Origin: Cellulophaga lytica DSM 7489
Lineage (GTDB): Bacteria; Bacteroidota; Bacteroidia; Flavobacteriales; Flavobacteriaceae
DNA: 64,000 bases
NCBI RefSeq assembly: GCF_000190595.1
Contig: NC_015167.1
Span: forward strand, 248,001-312,000
Direction of reading: 5' to 3'
The position numbers and the translations under genes were made by a program. Positions 18,640-27,084 of the stretch are shown here, one piece after another. Below the pieces are notes generated by a model that made no database searches, was not told the origin of the DNA, and was given only the letters and a program-made list of their open reading frames with translations. Every line of letters starts with the position of its first letter. Position 1 is the first letter of the stretch.

Positions 18640-18929
18640 TATTTTATGGAGAATATTGAAAGATCAAAGTCTATAATGTATAAAAAAGCGAAAACCAAAA
18701 CAGCTATTATAATTGCCATTCGTATTTTCATATTTCTGTCTCCCTCTTTACGCAGATCAGAAAAAGCGTTTCCAAACTTACTTTTTAATCCTTGTTTTGG
18801 GCCAACAGTTGTACGGTATTTATCTAGTTTGTGCTGAATTTTATACGGGTTACCCTCACCTTTATCATCATAGTAACGAGGCTTATAGTCGTACGACTTA
18901 TTTTTCCGTAATCTTGTAAATTTTCCCAT
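18639..18929 (-). CDS. Small basic single-helix membrane protein
   Basis: From the ATG at 18929 the product is 96 residues: a strongly basic N terminus (MGKFTRLRKNKSYDYKPRYY), a Lys/Arg-rich middle with DLRKEGDRN, and one C-terminal membrane helix ending IDFDLSIFSIK. A longer reading to 19001 exists, but a TACCTTTG promoter element lies between the two starts and supports the short form. Similar small proteins are often labelled riboflavin synthase subunit beta in databases, probably by transfer from the nearby ribH; nothing in this sequence resembles a lumazine synthase. It heads the mutL operon. Function unknown. Confidence 0.75.
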   Translation of the reverse strand: MGKFTRLRKNKSYDYKPRYYDDKGEGNPYKIQHKLDKYRTTVGPKQGLKSKFGNAFSDLRKEGDRNMKIRMAIIIAVLVFAFLYIIDFDLSIFSIK

Positions 18930-18943
18930 AATAACTAGATTTT

Positions 18944-18951
18944 CAAAGGTA
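18944..18951 (-). promoter_or_regulatory. Bacteroidota -7 element of the mutL operon
   Basis: TACCTTTG on the minus strand matches TAnnTTTG and lies 14 bases before the ATG at 18929. All five genes down to 14098 overlap or nearly overlap, so it probably drives the whole operon. Confidence 0.55.
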
Positions 18952-19037
18952 CTTAAAAACACAAAAAATAGCACAGATACTATGCCAAAACTTGTTAACA
19001 AGTCAAATTAACATAAAAACAAAAAAGATGTATAAAA

Positions 19038-19083
19038 AAATACTCTTAAAAAATCTTATTTAAAAGACTTTTTAAGAGTATTT
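19038..19083 (-). terminator. Terminator after ribH
   Basis: A 15-base perfect inverted repeat (AAATACTCTTAAAAA and its complement) with extra pairing inside. Read on the minus strand it is followed by a run of seven T. It separates ribH from the mutL operon promoter. Confidence 0.65.
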
Positions 19084-19103
19084 AATAAGTGTATTTGGCA
19101 GTA

Positions 19104-19586
19104 TTAGTTTCCTAAAGCAGCCATTTTTATTGCTGCTATTGCAGCTTCTGTTCCTTTATTACCGTGTTTACCTCCACTACGGTCTATTGCTTGTTGCAAG
19201 TTATTGTCTGTAAGTACACAAAAAATAACAGGTGTATCTGTTAAAACATTTAGGTCTTTTATACCCTGTGCTGTTGCACTACATACAAAATCAAAATGTT
19301 TAGTTTCTCCTTGTATAACACTACCAATAGCTATAACTGCATCTACTTTTTTAGTTGCAATCATTTTTTTACTACCGTAAGTAAGTTCAAAACTCCCGGG
19401 AACATCCCATCTTACAATGCTTTCTTTTACAGCTCCGCAATCTAAAAGAGCTTCTATAGCTCCATTATATAGCCCTTCTGTAACTTCTGTGTTCCATTCT
19501 GAAACAACAATCCCAAACCGAAAATCTTTCGCGTTTGGGATAGAAGTTTTATCGTATACTGATAAATTTTTATTAGCCGTAGCCAT
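19104..19586 (-). CDS. ribH: 6,7-dimethyl-8-ribityllumazine synthase
   Basis: The 160-residue enzyme condenses the ribityl-aminouracil intermediate with dihydroxybutanone phosphate in riboflavin synthesis and assembles into capsids or pentamers. Visible segments are FGIVVSEWNTEVTEGLYNGA (substrate Trp loop), VPGSFELTYGSKKM, AIGSVIQGETKHFDFVC with the catalytic His, and PVIFCVLTDNNLQQAIDRSG. Length is typical. It begins 7 bases after the TPR membrane protein and is followed by a strong hairpin. No other rib genes are nearby. Confidence 0.96.
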   Translation of the reverse strand: MATANKNLSVYDKTSIPNAKDFRFGIVVSEWNTEVTEGLYNGAIEALLDCGAVKESIVRWDVPGSFELTYGSKKMIATKKVDAVIAIGSVIQGETKHFDFVCSATAQGIKDLNVLTDTPVIFCVLTDNNLQQAIDRSGGKHGNKGTEAAIAAIKMAALGN

Positions 19587-19593
19587 ATCTATG

Positions 19594-20355
19594 TTATTTA
19601 GCTTTTCCTATAAATGCATCAATTGTTGAAGCCTCTAAAGAAGTAGAAAATTCATTTTTCACTCTCTCAAAGTACTTTAATGCCTTATCTTTTTCACCTA
19701 ACTCTAATGCTGCAACACCAGCTTTGTATAAATATCTTGGAGTTGTAAAATCGTTATCTCCCTGAGCAACTGCTTTTTCATAATACTCTAAAGCATCTTC
19801 AGTTTGGTTTAACTGCATAAAAGCATCACCTATACCACCTTTAGCTAAAGCTCCTAAAGTAACATTACTAGTACTAAAATCTTCTAAATGATTAATAGCC
19901 TCTTGGTAGTTTTTTAAATTTAAGTAAGCCATACCAGCAGAGTAATTTGCTAGGTTAGCAGTTGGTGTACCACCGTAATTTTTTATAATATCTAAAAATC
20001 CGTATTTACCTTCAGACCCGTTTAAGGCTAAAGTTAATAAAGAATCTTTATTCGCAGATGCATCATTTAACGCTTGGTCTAAATACTGTTGTGGGTAGTA
20101 CATTTCGTTATTAGCATCGTTAATTTTAGGATTTTGAACAAAATTAACATAAGCTAAATAAGCTAAAACTCCAACAGCAATAACACCTATAACGCCTAAA
20201 ATTGCTTTTTGATTTTTTGCAACCCACTCCTCAGATTTGGACGCACTTTCATCTAAAGTATTAAAAACCTCTGCAGTTGTACTATCTTGTTCTTGTATTT
20301 CTACTTCTTCTTCTTTAGTCTTTGGTTTGTATCCTCGCTTTTTATATGTAGCCAT
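19594..20355 (-). CDS. Membrane-anchored tetratricopeptide protein (YfgM-like)
   Basis: The 253-residue protein has a charged cytoplasmic N terminus (about 50 residues, Lys then Glu rich), one membrane helix (about 52-72) and a periplasmic part with TPR-like helices ([67 protein letters not shown]). The layout resembles E. coli YfgM, an ancillary partner of envelope chaperones, so a scaffold role is likely. It is transcribed with ribH and divergently from recF. A TATTTTTG element lies 20 bases upstream. Confidence 0.82.
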   Translation of the reverse strand: MATYKKRGYKPKTKEEEVEIQEQDSTTAEVFNTLDESASKSEEWVAKNQKAILGVIGVIAVGVLAYLAYVNFVQNPKINDANNEMYYPQQYLDQALNDASANKDSLLTLALNGSEGKYGFLDIIKNYGGTPTANLANYSAGMAYLNLKNYQEAINHLEDFSTSNVTLGALAKGGIGDAFMQLNQTEDALEYYEKAVAQGDNDFTTPRYLYKAGVAALELGEKDKALKYFERVKNEFSTSLEASTIDAFIGKAK

Positions 20356-20375
20356 AGTTAATTTTATTAATCGCG

Positions 20376-20383
20376 CAAAAATA
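20376..20383 (-). promoter_or_regulatory. Bacteroidota -7 element of the TPR-ribH operon
   Basis: TATTTTTG on the minus strand, exact TAnnTTTG match, 20 bases before the ATG at 20355. Confidence 0.55.
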
Positions 20384-20479
20384 AAGTTTTTATTGAAATC
20401 TAAAACCTTATTTATTCGTTATTTTTCAATAATTTGCGACTTCTCTTATATTTTTAAAATAAAACTTGCCAAAAACAGA

Positions 20480-21559
20480 ATGCTTTTAAAGAAATTATCG
20501 CTTGTAAATTATAAAAATTTTGACTCTAAAGAATTTGATTTTGACGCTAAAATAAACTGCTTTGTTGGCAGTAATGGCGTAGGAAAAACAAATATTTTAG
20601 ATGCTATTTACCATTTATCTTTTGGCAAAAGTTACTTTAATCCTATTGCGTCACAAAATATAAAACACGGTGAAGATTTTTTTGTTGTTGATGGATTGTT
20701 TTTTAAAAACGATAGGGAAGAAAAAATTATTTGCAGTTTAAAAAAAGGTGCTAAAAAGGTTATTAAAAAAAATGGTAAGGCATATGATAAGTTTTCTGAC
20801 CATATTGGTTTTTTACCGTTGGTAATTATTTCTCCGGCAGACCGCGACCTTATTTTAGAAGGTAGTGACACAAGACGTAAGTTTATAGACGGTGTAATAT
20901 CTCAATCTAATAAAGAATATTTAACTGCTCTTTTAAAATATAATAAAATACTTTTACAACGTAATTCTCTTTTAAAATACTTTGCTGTAAACCATACTTT
21001 TGACAAAACTACACTAAGTGTTTATAATGAGCAATTACAAGAATATGGTACAATTATACACAAAGAACGTGTTGCATTTTTAAATGAATTTATTCCTATT
21101 TTTAAAGAACAATATGCTGCAATATCTGGCGGAAAAGAAGATGTAACAATTACATACAACAGCAAGCTACTAGACAAAGATTTACTGCAATTATTTAATG
21201 AAAGTTTAGAAAAAGATAGGGCTGTGCAATACACTACAGTTGGTACTCATAAAGATGATTTGTCTTTTGAAATTAACAATTACCCTGTAAAGAAATTTGG
21301 TAGCCAAGGGCAGCAAAAATCCTTTTTAATAGCCTTAAAACTGGCTCAATTTAACTTTATTAAAGCGCAAGCAAAAACAACTCCTATTCTATTGTTAGAC
21401 GATATTTTTGACAAGTTAGATGAAAACCGCGTAGCACAAATTGTATCTTTAGTAGATGACGATAATTTTGGACAAATTTTTATTAGTGATACGCACGCAG
21501 ACCGAACTGAAAATGTGGTAAAAAATATACACCAGAGTTACAAAATATTTAAAATATAA
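20480..21559 (+). CDS. recF: DNA replication and repair protein RecF
   Basis: The 359-residue SMC-like ATPase loads RecA at gapped DNA together with RecO and RecR. The N terminus from the ATG at 20480, [19 protein letters not shown], is the canonical RecF start and is followed by Walker [21 protein letters not shown]; later [28 protein letters not shown] is the ABC signature region and [15 protein letters not shown] the Walker B and D-loop. The open frame extends upstream to 20237 but that part overlaps the divergent TPR gene and its promoter, so I exclude it. A lipoprotein gene and a DUF721 gene follow. Confidence 0.95.
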   Translation: MLLKKLSLVNYKNFDSKEFDFDAKINCFVGSNGVGKTNILDAIYHLSFGKSYFNPIASQNIKHGEDFFVVDGLFFKNDREEKIICSLKKGAKKVIKKNGKAYDKFSDHIGFLPLVIISPADRDLILEGSDTRRKFIDGVISQSNKEYLTALLKYNKILLQRNSLLKYFAVNHTFDKTTLSVYNEQLQEYGTIIHKERVAFLNEFIPIFKEQYAAISGGKEDVTITYNSKLLDKDLLQLFNESLEKDRAVQYTTVGTHKDDLSFEINNYPVKKFGSQGQQKSFLIALKLAQFNFIKAQAKTTPILLLDDIFDKLDENRVAQIVSLVDDDNFGQIFISDTHADRTENVVKNIHQSYKIFKI

Positions 21560-21632
21560 CTAGTTATACTTACAGTTTATATTTTATATTCATAAAACAA
21601 AATAACATTAAAAGTTGCCGTTATTTTATACT

Positions 21633-21640
21633 TAAATTTG
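21633..21640 (+). promoter_or_regulatory. Bacteroidota -7 element before the lipoprotein/DUF721 pair
   Basis: TAAATTTG matches TAnnTTTG, with a TTG at 21615-21617 upstream (15-base spacer, a little short). It lies 45 bases before the ATG at 21686. Confidence 0.5.
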
Positions 21641-21685
21641 CATTTTCCAAGTCACTGTACATCCTTTAAACAAGAAACTTTAACA

Positions 21686-22111
21686 ATGAAAAAGCTAGCA
21701 ATTATATGTTTAACAATACTATTTATAGCCTGTAGCAACTCATCTACTGTAAAAAAAGAAGATATACACTTGCTTAATGGCTACTGGGAAATTACTCAAG
21801 TTTTTTTTGCTGATGGCAGAAGCAAAGAGTATAAAGCAAGCCCTATTATAGATTTTTTTGAAATTAATAACCAAAAAGGATTTAGAACAAAAGTACAGCC
21901 AAAAATTGGAGGCACTTTTACCACAAATAAAGATGTAGATAAAGTTACTATTACACAAAAACAAAGTACCTTTACCATAACATACAGCAATAACCTTACA
22001 GAAAGAGAAGAAGAGTTATTAAGCCTTACCAAAAACTCTTTTACAGTTAAGGATACAGAGCAAATTACATACGTTTACAAACGCTACCAACCTATACAAA
22101 TAGAGCAATAA
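21686..22111 (+). CDS. Small lipocalin-like lipoprotein
   Basis: The 141-residue product starts with a lipoprotein signal (MKKLAIICLTILFIACSNSS, lipobox Cys at residue 16). The mature part opens LLNGYWEITQVFFADG, resembling the first strand of lipocalin-like beta-barrel domains, and continues as alternating strands. No function can be assigned. The ATG at 21686 is preferred over the longer frame from 21638 because the latter lacks a signal peptide and overlaps the promoter. Its stop overlaps the start of the DUF721 gene (TAATG). Confidence 0.72.
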   Translation: MKKLAIICLTILFIACSNSSTVKKEDIHLLNGYWEITQVFFADGRSKEYKASPIIDFFEINNQKGFRTKVQPKIGGTFTTNKDVDKVTITQKQSTFTITYSNNLTEREEELLSLTKNSFTVKDTEQITYVYKRYQPIQIEQ

Positions 22112-22407
22112 TGGCAAAACGCAAAAAAGAAAATCTGCAATTAGGAGATCTTTTACAAGATTTTATAAAAGAAAATAGATTAGACCGTGGTATAGACGGT
22201 GTAGATACACGTGCTGCTTGGAAAAACCTTATGGGACCTGGTGTAAATAATTATACTACTGCTGTAGAATTACGTAATGGCACTTTGTACGTATCTCTAA
22301 GTTCTTCTGTATTAAGAGAAGAATTAAGTCACGGCAATTCAAAAATTATTAAAATGATAAATGAAGATTTAGGAAAAGAAGTGGTAAAAAAATTAGTACT
22401 ACGTTAA
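22111..22407 (+). CDS. DUF721/DciA-like protein
   Basis: The 98-residue protein has the DUF721 pattern: LGDLLQDFIKENRLDRGIDGVDTRAAWKNLMG, then NYTTAVELRNGTLYVSLSSSVLREELSHG. DUF721 includes DciA, which interacts with the replicative helicase DnaB in bacteria without DnaC. The location close to recF supports a link to replication. It lacks the C-terminal extension of longer DciA proteins, so helicase loading remains inferred. Confidence 0.8.
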   Translation: MAKRKKENLQLGDLLQDFIKENRLDRGIDGVDTRAAWKNLMGPGVNNYTTAVELRNGTLYVSLSSSVLREELSHGNSKIIKMINEDLGKEVVKKLVLR

Positions 22408-22421
22408 ATACTTTTCATTTT

Positions 22422-22472
22422 AAAACATAAAAAAAACCATCAAGCAAAAACTTGATGGTTTTTTTATGTTTT
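22422..22472. terminator. Bidirectional terminator between DUF721 gene and ndk
   Basis: A long stem (CCATCAAG/CTTGATGG core, extended by A-run/T-run and ACAT/ATGT pairs) with loop CAAAAA. A-rich left and T-rich right flanks let it work on both convergent genes. Confidence 0.85.
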
Positions 22473-22481
22473 GGTATATAT

Positions 22482-22901
22482 CTAGAAAATTTCTCTTCCA
22501 GAAAAATGGAAAGCTCCTTCAATAGCAGCATTCTCATCACTATCAGATCCGTGAACTGCATTTTCTCCTATAGAAGTTGCATATAATTTACGAATAGTAC
22601 CTTCTGCAGCTTCTGCTGGGTTAGTTGCACCAATAAGAGCTCTAAAATCTTCAACAGCGTTATCTTTTTCTAAGATAGCAGCAACAATAGGACCTCTTGT
22701 CATAAATTCTACTAACTCTCCAAAAAACGGACGCTCGCTATGTACAGCATAAAATGCTTCTGCATCTCTTTTGCTTAACTGCGTATATTTCATAGCTACA
22801 ATTTTAAAACCTGCAGATGTAATTTTTTCTAAAATACCACCAATGTGACCATTTTCTACACCGTCTGGCTTAATCATTGTAAAAGTTCTGTTTGTAATCA
22901 T
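22482..22901 (-). CDS. ndk: Nucleoside diphosphate kinase
   Basis: The 139-residue enzyme transfers the gamma phosphate among nucleoside di- and triphosphates. It shows [16 protein letters not shown] at the N terminus, [15 protein letters not shown], and the active-site segment [14 protein letters not shown] with the phosphorylated His. Length is normal for the tetramer/hexamer family. It is a single-gene unit with a promoter 18 bases upstream and a shared terminator downstream. Confidence 0.97.
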   Translation of the reverse strand: MITNRTFTMIKPDGVENGHIGGILEKITSAGFKIVAMKYTQLSKRDAEAFYAVHSERPFFGELVEFMTRGPIVAAILEKDNAVEDFRALIGATNPAEAAEGTIRKLYATSIGENAVHGSDSDENAAIEGAFHFSGREIF

Positions 22902-22919
22902 CGTCTTTTAAATTTTTTG

Positions 22920-22949
22920 CAAAAATAATGCTTTTAATATAACACGCAA
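22920..22949 (-). promoter_or_regulatory. Promoter of ndk with both elements
   Basis: On the minus strand TTG (22947-22949) is separated by 19 bases from TATTTTTG (22920-22927), matching the Bacteroidota -33/-7 layout. The -7 element is 18 bases before the ATG. Confidence 0.65.
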
Positions 22950-23014
22950 CAAATTAGTTTAAAAGCTTGTAAAGCAACTGTTAATAGATTGTTAGGTTAA
23001 TGATATTAAGCTGC

Positions 23015-24049
23015 TTAGTAGGTTTGTTTTAATTCTCCTAGCACCTTACCATTATCACCTATCATTTTAAAGTTTACTGTTTTAGTGTCAAAATCAAAAT
23101 TTAACAAACCAAAACTCTTAACAAAAACAACTTCTCCTACCCTGTATGGATTTTCTTCTCCAGAAAAACCAGTGTAAGTATGTGTTAACCCACTACTTGT
23201 AAAATCTACCAGCGGATAATTTAAATCTTTTACTGTGTCTACAGAAAACTCAGATATATGTCGGTCTCCAGATAATATCATTGCGCCTTTAGCCTTAGTT
23301 TTTACTAAAAGTTTTTTAAGTTTGTCTACCTCATGCGGAAAATTTCCCCATCCTTCAAAACCGTGCTTGTTAGATAAATATTGTACACTACTAATTAAAA
23401 TATTAAAATCTGCTTCAGAATTATTTAGCTCTTCTGTTAACCATTTCCATTGCTCTTCTCCTAAAATAGTTCCTTCTCCGTAAACATTTGGTTGCACACG
23501 CCTTTTGTTGTCTGTAGCTGGTGTTAGTGCTGTTCTAAAATAGCGCGTATCTAAAACTAATACCTTTACTTTTGCTTTTGGCAAGTTGTAATTATGTACT
23601 GCATAAACACCTTCTCTTTGTCTACGCGGACTATCTTTAGCAACATCCATAAAGTCTAAAAACTCTTGTTCACTTTCTTTTTTAGCCTTAAACTCTACTC
23701 CACCGTCATTTAAACCATAATCATGATCATCCCAAGTACCAATTACTGGTACAGTTTCTTTTAACTTTTTGTAACCAGGCACATTGTCTTGAGCTGCATA
23801 TATAGCTCTTAACTGCTGCATATTATCTGTATCTGCATAAATATTATCTCCTCCCCAAATCCACAAATTAGGATTGGCTGCTAAAACATCATCCCACAAA
23901 GGGTTTACCTCATCATGTTTGTTACAAGATCCAAAAGCAATGGTAAAATCTGGCTTAGTTTCTGTAGTTACAGTAGTTTCTACAGGTTTTACTGTTTTAC
24001 ATGCGCTAAAAGCAACCAATAAACCAAGTACAAAAATAGTTTTCTTCAA
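23015..24049 (-). CDS. PhoD-like alkaline phosphatase lipoprotein
   Basis: The 344-residue product starts at TTG with a lipoprotein signal (KKTIFVLGLLVAFSACKT, lipobox Cys). The mature part is a PhoD-family metallophosphatase: FGSCNKHDEVNPLW, NLWIWGGDNIYADT, GTWDDHDYGLNDGG and MILSGDRHISEFS supply the metal-binding Asp, His and Asn residues. It probably releases phosphate from diesters or monoesters at the outer membrane or in the periplasm. No ATG is available in frame near the signal peptide, so the TTG start is accepted. It stands alone; a Pho box was not recognised. Confidence 0.88.
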   Translation of the reverse strand: MKKTIFVLGLLVAFSACKTVKPVETTVTTETKPDFTIAFGSCNKHDEVNPLWDDVLAANPNLWIWGGDNIYADTDNMQQLRAIYAAQDNVPGYKKLKETVPVIGTWDDHDYGLNDGGVEFKAKKESEQEFLDFMDVAKDSPRRQREGVYAVHNYNLPKAKVKVLVLDTRYFRTALTPATDNKRRVQPNVYGEGTILGEEQWKWLTEELNNSEADFNILISSVQYLSNKHGFEGWGNFPHEVDKLKKLLVKTKAKGAMILSGDRHISEFSVDTVKDLNYPLVDFTSSGLTHTYTGFSGEENPYRVGEVVFVKSFGLLNFDFDTKTVNFKMIGDNGKVLGELKQTY

Positions 24050-24164
24050 AATATTAAAATTATAGTTTAAGTAACAATTTTAAGACTATTTTTTCACATA
24101 CTAAAGCATTACATAAGGTATTAACCAAAACATAAGATTGGCAGTTATAAAAAGCTACCGGTAT

Positions 24165-24194
24165 TTTGAGCATTTACTAAAAACACTATCTTTG
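24165..24194 (+). promoter_or_regulatory. Two-element Bacteroidota promoter of the nrnA-gldI operon
   Basis: TTTG (24165-24168), 18-base spacer, TATCTTTG (24187-24194). This is the best -33/-7 match in the window. The -7 element ends 6 bases before the ATG at 24201, so the transcript should begin at or next to the start codon. Confidence 0.7.
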
Positions 24195-24200
24195 GTGCAT

Positions 24201-25220
24201 ATGAATAAAGAAGATAGTAAAACGGTGAAGTCCTTACTTAGCTCACCACACAAAATAGTTATAATACCACACAAAAATCCAGATGGTGACGCCATAGGTT
24301 CTACCTTAGGACTAATGCATTACCTTAAAAACAAAGGACAACAAGCAGTTGTAATAGCTCCTAATGACTTTCCTAAGTTTTTAAAATGGATGCCAGGACA
24401 AGAAGAAATTATCATTTTTGAAAATGACAAAGAAGTAGCTGAAAAATATATTACAGAAGCTAGTATAATTTTTACACTAGATTTTAATCATTTATCTAGG
24501 GTTGGTTTTATGCAAGAAACCTTAGAAGCTGCAGAAGGTACCTTTATTATGATAGATCATCACCAAGCACCATCAGACTACGCAAAAGTTACATATTCTG
24601 ATGTGCATATGAGTTCTACTTGTGAAATGGTATATAATTTTATTGAAGCCATTGAACAAGACACTAGCAAAATTACAAGTAAAATAGCAAACTGCTTGTA
24701 TACTGGTATAATGACAGATACTGGATCTTTTAAATACTCATCTACAACAAGCAGAACACACCGCGTAGTTGCAGATTTAATTGATAAAGGAGCAGAAAAT
24801 ATGGCTATACACAATAAGGTGTTTGACACCAATTCTCCTAGTAGATTACATATTTTAGGTTGTGCCCTAAAAAATATGGTTATACTAGAAGATTACCATA
24901 CTGCATACATTACACTTAGCCAAGAAGAGTTAGATGAAAATGAATTTAAAAAAGGAGATACAGAGGGTATAGTTAATTACGGACTTACTTTAGACAATAT
25001 TATTTTTGCTGTTATTTTTATTGAAAATAAAGATGAAGGAATTATAAAAATATCATTTAGATCTCAAGGCAATTTTTCTGTAAACGAATTTGCAAGAGCG
25101 CATTTTGAAGGTGGCGGGCACGACAATGCTGCTGGTGGTAAAAGCAATGTTTCTTTAGAAGAAACCACAGCAAAATTTGTTGCTTTGTTAGACAGTTATA
25201 AAGATCAATTAAAAGGATGA
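24201..25220 (+). CDS. DHH family phosphoesterase, NrnA-like
   Basis: The 339-residue protein has the DHH domain motifs HKNPDGDAIGSTLGLMHYL, FTLDFNH, IDHHQAP (the DHH motif itself) and MTDTGSFKYS, and the DHHA1 motif GGGHDNAAGG at the C terminus. This set matches NrnA-type enzymes that degrade nano-RNA or linear dinucleotides and can dephosphorylate pAp. The start at 24201 is set by the promoter; the longer frame from a TTG at 24138 would include the promoter. Its stop overlaps the gldI start (ATGA), so they are co-translated. Confidence 0.9.
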   Translation: MNKEDSKTVKSLLSSPHKIVIIPHKNPDGDAIGSTLGLMHYLKNKGQQAVVIAPNDFPKFLKWMPGQEEIIIFENDKEVAEKYITEASIIFTLDFNHLSRVGFMQETLEAAEGTFIMIDHHQAPSDYAKVTYSDVHMSSTCEMVYNFIEAIEQDTSKITSKIANCLYTGIMTDTGSFKYSSTTSRTHRVVADLIDKGAENMAIHNKVFDTNSPSRLHILGCALKNMVILEDYHTAYITLSQEELDENEFKKGDTEGIVNYGLTLDNIIFAVIFIENKDEGIIKISFRSQGNFSVNEFARAHFEGGGHDNAAGGKSNVSLEETTAKFVALLDSYKDQLKG

Positions 25221-25762
25221 AAAAAGTTATATACTTAGCACTAATACTTTGCTTTATAAGTTGTGATGGTCCAGAACCAAGAAGACCTATAGAAGTAAAA
25301 ACAGGTAGTTACATAAAACAATCTATAAAACGAAATAAATTACTACTTGCAGAAGAAGAAGCAATTATACAACGAATAATAAAAAAAGATACTGCCCACA
25401 ACTACACAAGTGGCACAAATGGAGCTTGGTATTTTTACAATAAAAAAAACCAAGAGCAAACACAAACCATAAAACCAGATGATTTGGTTACTATGCGTTA
25501 TAGTTTATTAGACCTTAATAATGATACTATTTATGGTTTTAATGAAATTGGGACCATACAATATAAAGTAGACAAGCAAGAACTATTTTTAGGCCTACGT
25601 ACAAGTGTAAAACTCTTAAAAGAAAATGAGACTGCTACCTTTTTATTTCCTTCTTCTTTAGGCTACGGCTACCACGGAGACGATAATAAAATAGGAACCA
25701 ACATACCTTTAAAAGCAGTAGTATCTATATTAAAAGTAGAAAAAGATAGTATTCTAAATTAA
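25217..25762 (+). CDS. gldI: Gliding motility lipoprotein GldI, FKBP-type prolyl isomerase
   Basis: The 181-residue lipoprotein (MKKVIYLALILCFISCDG, lipobox Cys) has an FKBP fold in its C-terminal half: DDLVTMRYSLLDLNNDTIYG, then FLGLRTSVKLLKENETATFLFPSSLGYG. GldI of Flavobacterium johnsoniae is a peptidyl-prolyl isomerase lipoprotein needed for gliding, and it is thought to help fold type IX secretion and gliding machinery in the periplasm. The overlap with the DHH gene and the following PPIase gene reproduce the usual flavobacterial arrangement. Presence of gldI suggests a type IX secretion/gliding system elsewhere in the genome. Confidence 0.9.
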   Translation: MKKVIYLALILCFISCDGPEPRRPIEVKTGSYIKQSIKRNKLLLAEEEAIIQRIIKKDTAHNYTSGTNGAWYFYNKKNQEQTQTIKPDDLVTMRYSLLDLNNDTIYGFNEIGTIQYKVDKQELFLGLRTSVKLLKENETATFLFPSSLGYGYHGDDNKIGTNIPLKAVVSILKVEKDSILN

Positions 25763-25783
25763 AAATCAACTAAAAAAGTAAAA

Positions 25784-26959
25784 ATGAAAAAAAGTTTTTT
25801 AATCTTATTAATAGCTGTATCTGCAATGGTAGGCTGTAAATCTGGACAATATGCAGACTTAGAAGATGGGTTGTATGCAGATATAAAAACCAATAAAGGA
25901 GATATGCTAGTAAAGTTAGAGTACAATTTAGCACCAGTTACTGTTGCTAATTTTGTTTCTTTAGCAGAAGGTAAAAGTCCGTTTGTTAGTGAAGAATACA
26001 AAGGTAAAAAATACTACGATGGTATTATTTTTCATAGAGTAATGAAAGATTTTATGATTCAGGGTGGAGATCCAACAGGAACAGGTATGGGTAACCCTGG
26101 TTATAAATTTAAAGACGAGTTTAACGATTCTCTTCGTCACACAAAAAAAGGTATTATATCTATGGCTAACTCTGGACCCAAAACTAATGGCAGCCAGTTT
26201 TTTATTACTCACGCTCCTACTCCTTTCTTAGATGGTTTAGATGAGTTTGGTAATTTAAAAAATTGTGATAATCCTAGAGTTGGATGTCATTCTGTTTTTG
26301 GTGAAGTTGTTAAAGGTTTAGAAGTTGTAGACTCTATTGCAAATGTAAAAGTAGCTGCAAAAAACAGACCTATAGAAGATGTTGTTATCTCTACCATAGA
26401 AATAGTAAAAAAAGGTAAAGAGGCTAAAAAGTTTGATGCAATTAAAGTAATGACAGCTTACTTTGAAGAAGAAAAAGAAGAAGAAAAAAGACAACTTGCT
26501 TTAGCTGAAGAAGCTAAAAAAACAGAAGCTGCTTTTGCTGCAGAAACTGCCGAGCAAATTAAAAAAGCAGAAACTTTACCTTCTGGCTTAAAAGTGCTTG
26601 TTTTAAAAGAAGGTACTGGTAAAAAACCAAAAATTGGACAAAAAGCTTTGGTAAACTATGCTGGTTGGTTAAGCAATGGCACTTTGTTTGATACCACAAT
26701 GGAAGACGTTGCTAAAGAGTTTGGAAAATATGATATTATTTACAAAATGCACGGTAACGATTTAAGCCCATACCCAATGGAATACAGTCCAGAGTCTAGA
26801 TTAACTGCTGGTTTTAAAGAAGGGCTATTACGTATGAGAGTTGGCGATAAAGTTCGTTTGTTTATTCCACCTCACTTAGGTTACGGAGAACAAGGAGGCG
26901 GACCAATACCTCCAAACGCCGATTTAATTTTTGATGTAGAAATCACTGGTATTCAATAA
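25784..26959 (+). CDS. Cyclophilin-FKBP fusion peptidyl-prolyl isomerase lipoprotein
   Basis: The 391-residue lipoprotein (MKKSFLILLIAVSAMVGCKS) joins two unrelated prolyl isomerase folds. Residues about 30-210 are a cyclophilin domain (FHRVMKDFMIQGGDPTGTG, NSGPKTNGSQFFI, FGEVVKGLEVVDSI). A charged helical linker (about 215-265, Glu/Lys/Ala rich) leads to an FKBP domain (GQKALVNYAGWLSNGTLFD, LRMRVGDKVRLFIPPHLGYG). It probably acts as a periplasmic folding factor together with GldI, whose gene ends 21 bases upstream. A clear terminator follows. Confidence 0.92.
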   Translation: MKKSFLILLIAVSAMVGCKSGQYADLEDGLYADIKTNKGDMLVKLEYNLAPVTVANFVSLAEGKSPFVSEEYKGKKYYDGIIFHRVMKDFMIQGGDPTGTGMGNPGYKFKDEFNDSLRHTKKGIISMANSGPKTNGSQFFITHAPTPFLDGLDEFGNLKNCDNPRVGCHSVFGEVVKGLEVVDSIANVKVAAKNRPIEDVVISTIEIVKKGKEAKKFDAIKVMTAYFEEEKEEEKRQLALAEEAKKTEAAFAAETAEQIKKAETLPSGLKVLVLKEGTGKKPKIGQKALVNYAGWLSNGTLFDTTMEDVAKEFGKYDIIYKMHGNDLSPYPMEYSPESRLTAGFKEGLLRMRVGDKVRLFIPPHLGYGEQGGGPIPPNADLIFDVEITGIQ

Positions 26960-26995
26960 ACTACACGTTTCTTAACAAAAAAGTTTCAATAAATT

Positions 26996-27023
26996 AAAAG
27001 ACTGCTTTTGGCAGTCTTTTTTA
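26996..27023 (+). terminator. Terminator of the nrnA-gldI-PPIase operon
   Basis: Ten-base perfect stem AAAAGACTGC/GCAGTCTTTT with a 5-base loop and a T-run. Confidence 0.85.
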
Positions 27024-27084
27024 TTTGTAATACATTTACTACAAATAATTCTCCCCAAGTAAACCTTTAATAATAAAAAACGCT

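Noticed and set aside
20237-20479. N-terminal extension of RecF
   Set aside because: The extra residues have no RecF similarity and overlap the divergent TPR gene and its promoter. The ATG at 20480 gives the canonical N terminus.
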